In this document: piece by piece, positions 1 through 7,638 of the stretch
Layout: each line of letters opens with the position of its first letter
Position numbering within the stretch: position 1 is the stretch's first letter
Origin: Gammaproteobacteria bacterium
GTDB taxonomy: Bacteria; Pseudomonadota; Gammaproteobacteria; SZUA-229
Assembly (NCBI GenBank): GCA_026197015.1
Contig: JAPHRB010000120.1
Location: forward strand, 1 to 19,864
Direction of reading: 5' to 3'
Length of the DNA stretch: 19,864 nucleotides
Translations under genes and position numbers: made by a program
The notes under the pieces: model-generated
Told to the model about the DNA's origin: nothing
Databases searched by the model: none
The model's input: the letters and a program-made list of their open reading frames with translations, nothing else

Positions 1-138
1 AAAGCCAATTGAAAAACGCAAAACTTTTACTTTAAGTAATCGCGCAACCCAATAGTGACCAAATTCATGAAATGCAACCAGAACACCAATTGCGATAATA
101 AAGAAAAGAATATTGTGTAACAGACCACCTGCGCTCAT
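1..138 (-). CDS. rseP: Intramembrane site-2 zinc protease RseP, N-terminal fragment
   Basis: Only the first 46 codons are in the window; the gene continues past position 1. The fragment is a hydrophobic segment (residues 9-23) running into HEFGH at residues 24-28, the HExxH zinc site of site-2 proteases, which lies in the first membrane helix in this family. RseP cleaves anti-sigma factor RseA within the inner membrane and releases the envelope-stress sigma factor. The ATG (136-138) overlaps the dxr stop codon in an ATGA arrangement, so the two are translationally coupled. A GGAG ribosome site lies about 8 nt upstream, inside the dxr end. Position after dxr is the usual gammaproteobacterial place for rseP. 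Confidence 0.93.
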   Translation of the reverse strand, partial: MSAGGLLHNILFFIIAIGVLVAFHEFGHYWVARLLKVKVLRFSIGF

Positions 139-1328
139 AAATTAAACTCCAGTTTATTTACCCAGTCAGACGAAACATGACGTGCATCTGAATCAGCCTG
201 TAAAATAGTTTGCAAACTATCTGCTTCAACTTTTGTCGTATTTTCCAATGTTTTTTCAATTACCTTAGATATGTTAGTAAAGCTTAATTTCTTATTTAAA
301 AAAGCATCAACTGCAATTTCATTTGCCGCATTTAAAATTGTGGTTGATGTTCCACCCTCATTTAATGCTTCATAGGCCATGGCCAGGCAGGGGAAGCGCT
401 CAAAGTCGGGTTTCTCAAAGTCTAGTCTTGCGACCTCAAAAATATCTAATGGTTCAACACCTGACAACATTCTTTCTGGCCAGGCCATAGCATGTGCAAT
501 AGGTGTTCGCATATCGGGATTACCCATTTGCGCCAATACAGATCCATCTGTGTAGCTAACCATAGAATGTATAATACTTTGCGTATGTAAAACTACCTGT
601 ACCATTGATGGCTGCGTATTAAATAACCAGCAAGCTTCAATGACCTCAAGACCTTTATTCATCATAGTGGCCGAATCGACAGATATTTTCTGCCCCATCA
701 CCCAGTTTGGATGAGCCACGGCCTCTTCTGGTGTCACTTTATGTAAAGTATTGATATCCCGTGTTCTAAATGGACCACCTGATGCCGTTAGTAATATTTT
801 ATTAACACCCTGTTTTTCCAGACCCGACTCAAAATTAGCAGGCATACACTGAAAAATAGCATTATGTTCTGAATCAATGGGTAACAGCTCAGCATTGTGC
901 CTGGTCACTTCATTAATAAAGAGGTCTCCAGACATAACAAGTGCTTCTTTATTAGCCAGCAATATGCGCTTACCTGCACGGGCCGCAGCTATTGTTGGCA
1001 ATAAACCTGCCGCACCAACAATAGCGGCCATTACCTGATCTACAGCCTGTAAACCGGCGACTCTTTCCAGTGATTCTGTTCCTGATAAAACTTCAGTGTT
1101 TACATCAGCAGCCTGCAGTTTTGTTTCTAATCGCTGCGCCGCATCTTCATTGACCAGTACCGCATATTGAGGTTTGAACTTGATACATTGTTGAAATAGT
1201 TTTTCATCAGCCTGATTTGCAGTCAACGCCACGACTTTATATTTTTCCGGATGACGATCAATTACATCTAGCGTATTCACACCAATGGTACCAGTAGAAC
1301 CAAGAATACACACACCCTGTTTAGACAT
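135..1328 (-). CDS. dxr: 1-deoxy-D-xylulose 5-phosphate reductoisomerase
   Basis: This cytoplasmic enzyme makes 2-C-methyl-D-erythritol 4-phosphate from DXP with NADPH, the committed step of the MEP isoprenoid pathway. The 397-residue length is normal. Visible are the NADPH-binding GSTGTIG (10-16), LLANKEALV (123-131), the metal ligands D152 and E154 in LPIDSEHN and E228 in MNKGLE, the substrate-binding ASGGPFR (182-188) and HPNWVMG (206-212). The start overlaps the 3' end of cdsA by 8 bp and the stop overlaps rseP by 4 bp, so it is inside a tightly packed operon. Its product feeds the isopentenyl diphosphate used by UppS, encoded two genes upstream. Confidence 0.97.
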   Translation of the reverse strand: MSKQGVCILGSTGTIGVNTLDVIDRHPEKYKVVALTANQADEKLFQQCIKFKPQYAVLVNEDAAQRLETKLQAADVNTEVLSGTESLERVAGLQAVDQVMAAIVGAAGLLPTIAAARAGKRILLANKEALVMSGDLFINEVTRHNAELLPIDSEHNAIFQCMPANFESGLEKQGVNKILLTASGGPFRTRDINTLHKVTPEEAVAHPNWVMGQKISVDSATMMNKGLEVIEACWLFNTQPSMVQVVLHTQSIIHSMVSYTDGSVLAQMGNPDMRTPIAHAMAWPERMLSGVEPLDIFEVARLDFEKPDFERFPCLAMAYEALNEGGTSTTILNAANEIAVDAFLNKKLSFTNISKVIEKTLENTTKVEADSLQTILQADSDARHVSSDWVNKLEFNL

Positions 1329-2139
1329 TAAATATCACCAGGCTTAAAAACAAAGCTAAAAAAGGCGCTGCAGATAATACACTATCAATTCGATCCAAAA
1401 TTCCGCCATGCCCTGGCAGTATATGCCCTGTGTCTTTTAAATCTTTTTCTCGCTTAAGCAAGCTAACAAACAGGTCTCCTGCAACAGAAATAAATGTGGC
1501 AAGTGAAGAGATGATCAGTAACATGAAAATTTCTATTATCTGTAACTCAAATAAGAAAGCCGCAAGAAAACTATAAACAGTAGTTGCAAAAACAGCTCCG
1601 TACATGCCTTCTTTGGTTTTCCCGGGACTTAATTTTGGTGCCAGTTTATTTTTTCCAAAACGTTTACCTGAAAAATAGGCGCCAATGTCCGCCACCCAGA
1701 CAATGCTTAAGCAATAAAACAACCATCCGGAACCTTCAGATCGAACCAGCACAAGCGCGAGTACGGGCGGTATTAATGCAACTACACCAATAAACAATTT
1801 GCCAATTGATAAAAACTGATTAGCTACCTGCGGGCCTTTTGAAAACATATGATAAATAGCAATAAACCAGGCCAGCACTGTAAACGATAAAACGACAGTT
1901 AACCATTGAGGGTTATTTGTTATAATTGCCTGTGAAAAATAGGCGCCCACAACAATCAACACTGCATAAACAGCCCGCAACACGCTATTTTGAAGACCAC
2001 TCAGTCGAGCCCATTCCCATCCGGAAATTAGCATAACAACCAGCAATGAATAAAATATTATATTTTCAGGCTGAGTTAAAATACCCCAGATCACTAGCGC
2101 AGCCAGGGGTATTGCTGTTAATACTCTTTGCTTAAGCAT
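1321..2139 (-). CDS. cdsA: Phosphatidate cytidylyltransferase (CDP-diglyceride synthase)
   Basis: CdsA makes CDP-diacylglycerol from phosphatidate and CTP, the branch point of phospholipid synthesis, in the inner membrane. The 272-residue protein is mostly hydrophobic with about eight predicted membrane segments. The family signature is intact near the C-terminus: SLLKREKDLKDTGHILPGHG continues into GILDRID, containing the KRxxxKD and HGGxxDRxD elements that carry catalytic acidic residues. The start lies 6 bp after the uppS stop, and the end overlaps dxr. The ribosome-binding site is weak (AGGTTTAG), which fits translational coupling to uppS. Confidence 0.96.
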   Translation of the reverse strand: MLKQRVLTAIPLAALVIWGILTQPENIIFYSLLVVMLISGWEWARLSGLQNSVLRAVYAVLIVVGAYFSQAIITNNPQWLTVVLSFTVLAWFIAIYHMFSKGPQVANQFLSIGKLFIGVVALIPPVLALVLVRSEGSGWLFYCLSIVWVADIGAYFSGKRFGKNKLAPKLSPGKTKEGMYGAVFATTVYSFLAAFLFELQIIEIFMLLIISSLATFISVAGDLFVSLLKREKDLKDTGHILPGHGGILDRIDSVLSAAPFLALFLSLVIFNV

Positions 2140-2145
2140 CGCTAA

Positions 2146-2919
2146 CTAAACCTGTTGCGTCTGAGTAGTATCAACTTGTTCACCTGTTTTCCCAAATCGT
2201 CTTTGACGACCTGCATACCAGCTTAAAGCTTCTGAAAATTCTTCTGATTTAAAATCAGGCCATAATACATCTGTGAAATATAATTCTGTATAAGCCAGTT
2301 GCCAGATTAAAAAATTACTTATGCGTTTTTCTCCGCCCGTACGTATAAACAAATCTGGTTCTGGTAATTGTTTTAAACAAACATACTCATTAATTAATTC
2401 TGCATTAACATCATCTATCTGAAGTTCACCCTGCTGTATTTTACTTACAATAGATTTACAGGCTTCAGCTATATCCCAACGTCCACCATAGTTAACCGCA
2501 ATATTTAACTGTAAACCGGTGTTATTTTCTGTCAGGCTTTTTGCTTCATTAATTTTTATCTGGAGTTTTTCTGAAAATGCAGAACACTCACCAATAAAGC
2601 GTACACGTACATTTTGTTTATGTAATGATTTAACTTCAGACTGCAGTGTAGTTATGAACAGCTCCATCAAGCTACTCACTTCCTGTTCAGGACGTTTCCA
2701 GTTTTCGCTGCTAAATGCAAATAGTGTTAAGGCCTGTATTTTTTCCTTAATACACTCTTCAACAATTAGACGTGTTGCTTTAACTCCTGCGTGATGACCT
2801 GCAGTTCTAGGCATTAAACGTTTCTTTGCCCAACGCCCATTACCGTCCATTACAACCACGATATGGTTTGGCCGCTCACTATCTTCCTGATTTGTCTTGT
2901 TAATTGAAGTAACTGTCAT
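2146..2919 (-). CDS. uppS: Undecaprenyl diphosphate synthase (cis-prenyltransferase)
   Basis: UppS adds eight isopentenyl units to farnesyl diphosphate to make the C55 lipid carrier for peptidoglycan and other wall polymers. The signature MDGNGRWAKKR is near the N-terminus, with the catalytic Asp at residue 25 from the chosen start (26 in E. coli). Also present are FSSENWKRP, NYGGRWDI, IRTGGEKRISNF and LYFTDVLWPDF. I chose the ATG at 2917-2919 (257 aa). The frame stays open to a TTG at 2938-2940, which would add seven residues, but neither start has a strong ribosome site. The gene sits 54 bp after frr (33 bp from the TTG). Confidence 0.95.
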   Translation of the reverse strand: MTVTSINKTNQEDSERPNHIVVVMDGNGRWAKKRLMPRTAGHHAGVKATRLIVEECIKEKIQALTLFAFSSENWKRPEQEVSSLMELFITTLQSEVKSLHKQNVRVRFIGECSAFSEKLQIKINEAKSLTENNTGLQLNIAVNYGGRWDIAEACKSIVSKIQQGELQIDDVNAELINEYVCLKQLPEPDLFIRTGGEKRISNFLIWQLAYTELYFTDVLWPDFKSEEFSEALSWYAGRQRRFGKTGEQVDTTQTQQV

Positions 2920-2973
2920 TATCTTGATTTTACGCAGCAATTTAACGTGTTATTTTATTTATAAAATAAACTG

Positions 2974-3531
2974 TTAAATCTCCATCATTTCCTTTTCTTT
3001 AGCTTCCAGCAATTTATCTATTTCTGCAACATACTGATCTGTTAGTTTTTGAATTGCTTCTTCAGCATTACGTGCTCCATCTTCAGAAATTTCTTTCTCT
3101 TTTAACAGCTCTTTAAAATCACTATTTGCATCACGACGAATATTTCGAACAGCAACTTTGCCCGCTTCTCCCTCGCCTTTAACTACCTTAACCAGGTCAC
3201 GGCGCCGCTCTTCAGTTAACATCGGCATTGGCACACGAATAACAGTGCCTTGTGAAGCCGGATTCAAACCAAGATTTGCCGACATAATTGCTTTTTCAAT
3301 TGCTGCCACCATGGGTTTTTCCCAGGGCGTTACAGCAAGTGTTCTTGAGTCTTCCGCAACTACATTAGCGACCTGTTTTATTGGTGTCATACTGCCATAG
3401 TAATCAACCATAACCTGGTCTAACAAACTGGGGTGGGCACGGCCCGTACGAATTTTTGTTAACTCTGTTTTCAGGGATTCCACGCTTTTTATCATTCGTG
3501 ATTTTGCATCCTGGGTTATTTCATCAATCAT
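2974..3531 (-). CDS. frr: Ribosome recycling factor
   Basis: RRF splits post-termination ribosomes together with EF-G. The 185-residue length is exactly that of the family. The N-terminal helix of the three-helix bundle, the hinge regions and the small beta domain (KIRTGRAHPSLL, YYGSMTPIKQVANV, TPWEKP) are recognisable, followed by PMPMLTEERRRDLVK and the long C-terminal helix. A GGAGAG ribosome site lies 5-10 nt before the ATG. It follows pyrH by 24 bp and is probably co-transcribed with it, the standard pyrH-frr order. Confidence 0.97.
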   Translation of the reverse strand: MIDEITQDAKSRMIKSVESLKTELTKIRTGRAHPSLLDQVMVDYYGSMTPIKQVANVVAEDSRTLAVTPWEKPMVAAIEKAIMSANLGLNPASQGTVIRVPMPMLTEERRRDLVKVVKGEGEAGKVAVRNIRRDANSDFKELLKEKEISEDGARNAEEAIQKLTDQYVAEIDKLLEAKEKEMMEI

Positions 3532-3555
3532 TTATCTCTCCAACTTTAAAGACAA

Positions 3556-4284
3556 CTAAACTGAAGGCACTACGGTTGTACCTATCGATTTGTCTGATAC
3601 TGTACGTACCAGATCACCAGTTTCATTTAAATTAAAAATTCGTAATGGCATATTTTGCTCTTTACACAAAACAATGGCTGTAGCATCCATTACTGCCAGG
3701 TTTTTAACTAAAACCTCATCATAACTCAACGTTTCATAACGCTTCGCATCAGGGTTTTTCATTGGATCAGAATCATATACTCCATCAACTTTAGTGGCTT
3801 TGATCAACACATCAGCTTCTATTTCTATGGCCCGTAAAGCGCCTGCACTATCAGTTGTAAAGAAGGGATTGCCTGTTCCGGCACCAAATATAACTACCCT
3901 GCCTTTTTCCAGGTGTCGAATTGCACGACGCCTGACATAGTCTTCACAGACCTGATGAATGCTTAAAGCAGACATAACACGACAGCTAGGCCCTACCCTT
4001 TCAATTGCATCCTGCAATGCCAGGCAGTTCATTACTGTTGCCAGCATGCCCATATGATCGCCAGTAACACGATCCATACCGGCTTCTGCAAGACCTGCAC
4101 CTCGAAAGATATTTCCCGCACCAATAACAACGCCAACTTCCACACCTAGATCTATAATCTGTTTTATTTCTTCAGCAATACGGCCAATAATAGCAGGATC
4201 AATACCCGATTCCTGTGAACCCTGTAAAGCTTCACCACTTAATTTCAATAAAACACGTTTATAAACGGGTTTAGATTCACTCAT
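3556..4284 (-). CDS. pyrH: Uridylate kinase (UMP kinase)
   Basis: PyrH phosphorylates UMP to UDP in pyrimidine nucleotide synthesis. It belongs to the amino-acid-kinase fold, and the bacterial enzyme is typically hexameric, activated by GTP and inhibited by UTP. The 242 residues include KLSGEAL (phosphate-binding), GAGNIFRG, DHMGMLATVMN, the GAGTGNPFFTTDSAGALRA substrate loop and KATKVDGVYDSDP. The ATG has an AGGA about 10 nt upstream. It is the first gene after the rpsB-tsf terminator, so it probably has its own promoter in 4285-4408 as well as any read-through. Confidence 0.97.
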   Translation of the reverse strand: MSESKPVYKRVLLKLSGEALQGSQESGIDPAIIGRIAEEIKQIIDLGVEVGVVIGAGNIFRGAGLAEAGMDRVTGDHMGMLATVMNCLALQDAIERVGPSCRVMSALSIHQVCEDYVRRRAIRHLEKGRVVIFGAGTGNPFFTTDSAGALRAIEIEADVLIKATKVDGVYDSDPMKNPDAKRYETLSYDEVLVKNLAVMDATAIVLCKEQNMPLRIFNLNETGDLVRTVSDKSIGTTVVPSV

Positions 4285-4345
4285 TATTAATGCGTCCTGT
4301 TTTATGATTATTAAACATGTAATCGCTACCTTGCGTCTAAGAGCC

Positions 4346-4374
4346 GTGATATCTCCAGAAGAAGCTGATTACAA
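4346..4374 (-). promoter_or_regulatory. Candidate pyrH promoter
   Basis: Read on the minus strand, TTGTAA (4369-4374) and TATCAC (4346-4351) are 17 bp apart, upstream of pyrH and downstream of the tsf terminator. Each box matches the sigma-70 consensus in four of six positions. This is a pattern match only; the location is what makes it plausible. Confidence 0.35.
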
Positions 4375-4408
4375 TTAATATTTATCTAATTCTTCCTACT
4401 TTACACAC

Positions 4409-4432
4409 AAAAAACCGGGAAATAAATCCCGG
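4409..4432 (-). terminator. Intrinsic terminator of the rpsB-tsf operon
   Basis: On the minus strand a perfect 6-bp GC-rich stem (CCGGGA / TCCCGG) with a 6-nt loop is followed directly by six T residues. It lies 164 bp past the tsf stop and 125 bp before the pyrH start, so it separates the rpsB-tsf unit from pyrH-frr-uppS-cdsA-dxr-rseP. Confidence 0.9.
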
Positions 4433-4476
4433 CCTTAAGTCCATCCATGATCACCAACTATATGTTAGGTAAATAA

Positions 4477-4589
4477 CGACTCAGGTCGCGCCTGTGTGAC
4501 TTCAGATCAAGGCGGGAAATGTAAGCTTACAAATGTAAGTGTCCATTTCCCAACGAAGAGCTGGAGTCACACGGGCGTGAGCTGAGTCG
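4477..4589. repeat. 113-bp imperfect palindromic element
   Basis: The outer arms are about 24 bp each (4477-4500 and 4566-4589): CGACTCAGGTCGCGCCTGTG pairs with the reverse complement of the right arm with few mismatches. Inside, GGGAAATG (4514-4521) pairs with CATTTCCC (4544-4551), and the centre has two near-copies of a CTTACA / TGTAAG motif. The whole can fold into a long hairpin. It is non-coding, has no similarity I can see to the 15836-16025 element, and ends 6 bp before the tsf stop codon. It looks like a small non-autonomous mobile repeat (MITE-like) or a structured mRNA 3' end. The identity of the family is not known to me. Confidence 0.7.
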
Positions 4590-4595
4590 ATATTT

Positions 4596-5474
4596 TTAGG
4601 TGGCGCTGATTTGGGCCATTACTTCATCCGCGAAGTTCTCTACTTTCTTCTCAATGCCTTCGCCTACTTCATAACGAGTAAAGCTCTTAACTTCAGCATC
4701 TTTAGATTTCAGTAGTTTCTCAACTGTCTGATCCGGGTCTTTTACGAAAGGCTGACCAACTAATGTAATTTCAGCAAGGTACTTACGAATACGACCACCG
4801 ATCATTTTTTCAATAATATCATCTGGCTTACCGCTTTCTTTTGCCTGAGCAACAAGAATATCTTTTTCTTTTGCTAACATTTCTTCAGGTACTTCTGCTT
4901 CATTAACACAAGTAGGGTTAGTTGCTGCAATGTGCATAGCAAGATCTTTAATTAATTCCTGGTCGTCTTTATTAAGTTCAACCAGTACACCCATACGTAT
5001 ACCGTGGTTATATGAACCAAATGCACCATCCGTAGATTTACGCTCAAAACGACGCACCTGGATATTCTCACCAATCCTGGCAACCATTTCCTGACGAGTT
5101 TCTTCAATTGTCTTTCCACTTTCAAGTGTCAACGCACTTAAAACTTCAACATCCGCTGGTGAACTAGCGAGCACACATTGTGCAATGCCAGCTGTGAAAG
5201 CTTTAAACTCATCACCACCAGAAACAAAGTCTGTTTCACAGTTTACTTCAACAATAGCAGCTTCTTTTTTGTCATCACTTAGAGCAATTGAAACTAAACC
5301 TTCTGCAGCTGTACGACCTGCTTTCTTGTCTGCTTTTGCGAGACCAGATTTGCGCATATTTTCAATTGCAGTTTCCATATCGCCATCTACTTCCTGTAGG
5401 GCTTTTTTACATTCCATCATACCGGAGCCGGTGCGCTCACGTAATTCTTTAACCATAGCAGCAGTGATCTGCAT
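4596..5474 (-). CDS. tsf: Translation elongation factor Ts
   Basis: EF-Ts is the guanine nucleotide exchange factor that regenerates EF-Tu-GTP. From the ATG at 5472-5474 the protein is 292 residues, close to the E. coli length, and begins MQITAAMVKELRERTGSGMM, the standard family start. The core motif TDFV, which displaces the EF-Tu magnesium ion, is at residues 81-84, and HIAATNP lies further on. The open frame extends 17 codons upstream to 5525, but a strong GAGGTGAG ribosome site lies just before the inner ATG, so the longer form is rejected. It follows rpsB by 112 bp. Confidence 0.96.
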   Translation of the reverse strand: MQITAAMVKELRERTGSGMMECKKALQEVDGDMETAIENMRKSGLAKADKKAGRTAAEGLVSIALSDDKKEAAIVEVNCETDFVSGGDEFKAFTAGIAQCVLASSPADVEVLSALTLESGKTIEETRQEMVARIGENIQVRRFERKSTDGAFGSYNHGIRMGVLVELNKDDQELIKDLAMHIAATNPTCVNEAEVPEEMLAKEKDILVAQAKESGKPDDIIEKMIGGRIRKYLAEITLVGQPFVKDPDQTVEKLLKSKDAEVKSFTRYEVGEGIEKKVENFADEVMAQISAT

Positions 5475-5554
5475 AGTACTCACCTCATCAAATATTTGTT
5501 TATTGTATAACCGTTTCCCTTTCACTAAATATCAATCTAGAAAATAAGGGGCGT

Positions 5555-5578
5555 TAGAGCGGACATGTGCCCGCTCTA
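5555..5578 (-). terminator. rpsB-tsf intergenic hairpin, likely attenuator or partial terminator
   Basis: A perfect 8-bp stem (TAGAGCGG / CCGCTCTA) with an 8-nt loop lies right after the rpsB stop. On the minus strand it is followed by ACGCCCCTTATTTTC, not by a continuous T-run, so termination would be weak. Such a hairpin between rpsB and tsf would set the ratio of S2 to EF-Ts transcripts or stabilise the upstream message. Confidence 0.5.
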
Positions 5579-5586
5579 CATAATGG

Positions 5587-6447
5587 TTACTTAGCTTCTG
5601 TTTCAGCTTTAGGTGCAGCTTCTGTTTCAGGAGCAGCTTCTGTTTCAGCTTTAGGTGCAGCTTTTTTCTTAGGTGCGGCTTTTTTCTTTACCGCCGCTTT
5701 TTTCTTAGGTGCTGCTTTTTCTGCTGCAACGCCTTCTTCAGCTTCAGCTGCGCCAATGTTTAATGAAGCAGCTTTACCTTCGATAATTGAGTCTGCAACC
5801 GCTTCGATATATAACTTAATTGAGCGAATCGCATCATCATTACCTGGAACAATGTAATCAACATCATCTGGTGAGTTGTTAGTATCAACAACACCCACTA
5901 CCGGGATACCTAATACTTTTGATTCGTGAACTGCAATTGCTTCATTACCTGTATCGATAACAAACACTGCATCAGGTAAACCTGCCATGTCTTTAATACC
6001 ACCCAGTGTTTTTTCAAGTTTTTCCATTTCACGGGTTTTTGTTAACGCTTCTTTTTTGATCATCTTGTCAAAAGAACCGTCAGTAGACATGGTTTCTAAT
6101 TCTTTAAGACGACGAATAGACTGACGCACTGTATTAAAGTTAGTCAGCATACCACCTAACCAACGGTGGTTTACGAAAGGCATGCCACAACGAGCCGCTT
6201 CTTCAGCGATTGCACCGCGAGCTGCACGCTTAGTGCCTACAAATAAGATTTTACCGTTTGCAGCAGCAATTTTGCTGATTGCATTCAACGCATCGTTGAA
6301 CATAGGTAATGTTTTTTCAAGATTGATGATATGAATTTTGTTGCGGTCACCAAAGATGTATTCTGCCATCTTGGGATTCCAGAAACGTGTTTGATGCCCG
6401 AAATGAACGCCTGCTTCAAGCATTTGGCGCATGGTTACTTTAGCCAT
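5587..6447 (-). CDS. rpsB: 30S ribosomal protein S2 with a Lys/Ala/Glu-rich tail
   Basis: S2 binds the small subunit between head and body, and in enterics it also represses its own operon. The core is canonical: MRQMLEAGVHFGHQTRFWNPKM at the start, then KIHIINLEKT, GTKRAA, VNHRWLGGMLTN and DAVFVIDTGNE. At 286 residues it is about 45 longer than E. coli S2 (241). The extra part (about residues 245-286, DNA 5590-5715) is three basic KKKAA-type repeats followed by three acidic AETEAAP-type repeats. The start has a GGAG ribosome site about 8 nt upstream. tsf follows on the same transcript. Confidence 0.97.
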   Translation of the reverse strand: MAKVTMRQMLEAGVHFGHQTRFWNPKMAEYIFGDRNKIHIINLEKTLPMFNDALNAISKIAAANGKILFVGTKRAARGAIAEEAARCGMPFVNHRWLGGMLTNFNTVRQSIRRLKELETMSTDGSFDKMIKKEALTKTREMEKLEKTLGGIKDMAGLPDAVFVIDTGNEAIAVHESKVLGIPVVGVVDTNNSPDDVDYIVPGNDDAIRSIKLYIEAVADSIIEGKAASLNIGAAEAEEGVAAEKAAPKKKAAVKKKAAPKKKAAPKAETEAAPETEAAPKAETEAK

Positions 6448-6586
6448 TATTTAACTCCAGTTAGGGTTAGGCCTCCACATACCCCTTGCAACAACCTGAT
6501 CCAGAATTTAACCTCTGTTCAGGCACCCAGTTACACGGTGATGGTATGTGTGCGTATTTAAAAAAATGTCGTTTGCGCATAAGCGC
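6448..6586 (-). promoter_or_regulatory. Candidate S2 autoregulatory leader of rpsB-tsf mRNA
   Basis: The roughly 140-nt untranslated leader predicted from the promoter at 6593-6621 can fold. On the minus strand CACATACC (6543-6550) can pair with GGTATGTG (6476-6483), closing a domain. Inside it CCTGA (6519-6523) pairs with TCAGG (6495-6499) and is extended by CAGA/TCTG around a small loop. GGAGGCCTAACCC lies between this fold and the real ribosome site. Gammaproteobacterial rpsB leaders are known to hold a conserved structure by which S2 represses translation. That this is the same motif is inferred from position and fold, not from an alignment. Confidence 0.5.
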
Positions 6587-6592
6587 GGCGGC

Positions 6593-6621
6593 TTTATACC
6601 ATATTCCGCAGTTTTTAACAA
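6593..6621 (-). promoter_or_regulatory. rpsB promoter with GC-rich discriminator
   Basis: On the minus strand TTGTTA (6616-6621) and TATAAA (6593-6598) are separated by exactly 17 bp. The bases after the -10 are GCCGCCGCGC, a GC-only discriminator typical of promoters repressed by ppGpp/DksA. AT-rich DNA upstream (6622-6660) could act as an UP element. Predicted start near 6586. Confidence 0.75.
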
Positions 6622-6691
6622 TAAAAAGCGTGTTTTTCGTGTAATTAAAACTGCTAAGTCCAAGAAATATAAGGAAATCTTGAAAATCGTC

Positions 6692-6697
6692 TATAAT
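6692..6697 (+). promoter_or_regulatory. Candidate -10 box of map
   Basis: A perfect TATAAT lies 49 bp before the map ATG, but I find no convincing -35 at 16-18 bp and no TGn extension. It would give a leader of about 43 nt, in which no Shine-Dalgarno sequence is visible. Confidence 0.35.
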
Positions 6698-6746
6698 TCA
6701 GGCCTAATCGTTTCCCAAGACTAAAATCACAACTAAAATGTAATAT

Positions 6747-7514
6747 ATGAGCATACTAATAAAAACTCCGGATGAAATAGCAAAAATGCGTATCGCAGGT
6801 CGTTTAGCTGCGGAAGTATTAGAAATGATAGAGCCCTATGTAAAACCCGGTATTACAACCAATGAGCTTGATCGTATATGTCACGATCACATCGTCAACA
6901 AGCAAAAAGCGATTCCCGCCCCCCTTAACTATCATGGCTTTCCCAAGTCGATTTGCACCTCCCTCAATTTCCAGGTTTGCCATGGCATCCCGTGTGAGAA
7001 AAAGTTAAAGAAAGGCGATCTTATCAATATCGATATTACCGTGATAAAAGACGACTATCACGGCGACACCAGCAAAATGTTTCATGTTGGTGAACCGACA
7101 ATAAAGGGTACACGTGTATCTGATATCTCCCGGGAATGCCTTGTAAAAGGCATTAAACTCGTTAAACCCGGCACTCAATTAGGCGATATTGGTGAAGTTA
7201 TTCAAAAACACGCTGAATCAAAAGGTTTTTCAGTTGTGCGTGAATACTGTGGTCATGGTATTGGCAGGGGGTTTCATGAAGATCCTCAGGTTATGCATTA
7301 TGGCAAGGCCGGGACAGGCGTAACACTACAGGAAGGCATGATCTTTACCATTGAACCCATGATTAACATTGGCAAACGCCAGGTTAAGGTACTTAAAGAC
7401 AACTGGACAGTAGTCACCAAAGACCATAGCCTTTCAGCCCAATGGGAGCACACTATACTGGTTACACCGACAGGTTATGAAGTGCTTACCTTAAGAGAAG
7501 GTGAAGAAATCTAA
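6747..7514 (+). CDS. map: Methionine aminopeptidase, type I
   Basis: MetAP removes the initiator methionine from nascent proteins. The 255 residues form a single pita-bread domain without N-terminal extension. All five metal ligands are present one position off E. coli numbering: D96 (in NID), D107 (in HGDT), H170 (in CGHGIGRGFH), E203 (in TIEP) and E234 (in WEHT). The start MSILIKTPDEIAKMR is typical. No ribosome site precedes the ATG; the upstream sequence is AAAATGTAATAT. It diverges from rpsB, the common arrangement, and is followed by glnD. Confidence 0.97.
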   Translation: MSILIKTPDEIAKMRIAGRLAAEVLEMIEPYVKPGITTNELDRICHDHIVNKQKAIPAPLNYHGFPKSICTSLNFQVCHGIPCEKKLKKGDLINIDITVIKDDYHGDTSKMFHVGEPTIKGTRVSDISRECLVKGIKLVKPGTQLGDIGEVIQKHAESKGFSVVREYCGHGIGRGFHEDPQVMHYGKAGTGVTLQEGMIFTIEPMINIGKRQVKVLKDNWTVVTKDHSLSAQWEHTILVTPTGYEVLTLREGEEI

Positions 7515-7517
7515 TAA

Positions 7518-7547
7518 CAGACAGGGGGTTAATACCCCCCCTGTCTG
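7518..7547 (+). terminator. Hairpin after map, possible weak terminator
   Basis: CAGACAGGGGG (7518-7528) pairs with CCCCC-CTGTCTG (7535-7547) with small bulges in the C-run (seven C against five G) and a 6-nt loop. The stem is strong, but no T-run follows (next is CAGATCTGAAT), so it may pause or protect the map mRNA and let polymerase reach glnD. Confidence 0.5.
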
Positions 7548-7638
7548 CAGATCTGAATCTGCGGCAACCGTTTATCAGCTTACCAAAACAGAAACAAATT
7601 CGATTTAACAACCCTAACCCTGGATCTTTCTATTCGTC

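Noticed and set aside
2941..2973. AT-rich palindrome between frr and uppS (TTATTT...AAATAA)
   Set aside because: It is A/T only, too weak for a terminator, in a short gap within a co-oriented gene run; chance in AT-rich DNA is likely.
5475..5525. N-terminal extension of tsf by 17 codons
   Set aside because: Family homology and a strong GAGGTGAG ribosome site both place the start at 5474.
5590..5715. KKKAA / AETEAAP codon repeats considered as a tandem-repeat or CRISPR-like array
   Set aside because: The repeats are in frame inside rpsB with no spacers, so they are coding low complexity, not an array.
5567..5857. Open plus-strand frame of 96 codons, Ala/Phe-rich
   Set aside because: It is antisense to the repetitive tail of rpsB; its composition is explained by the repeat codons read backwards.
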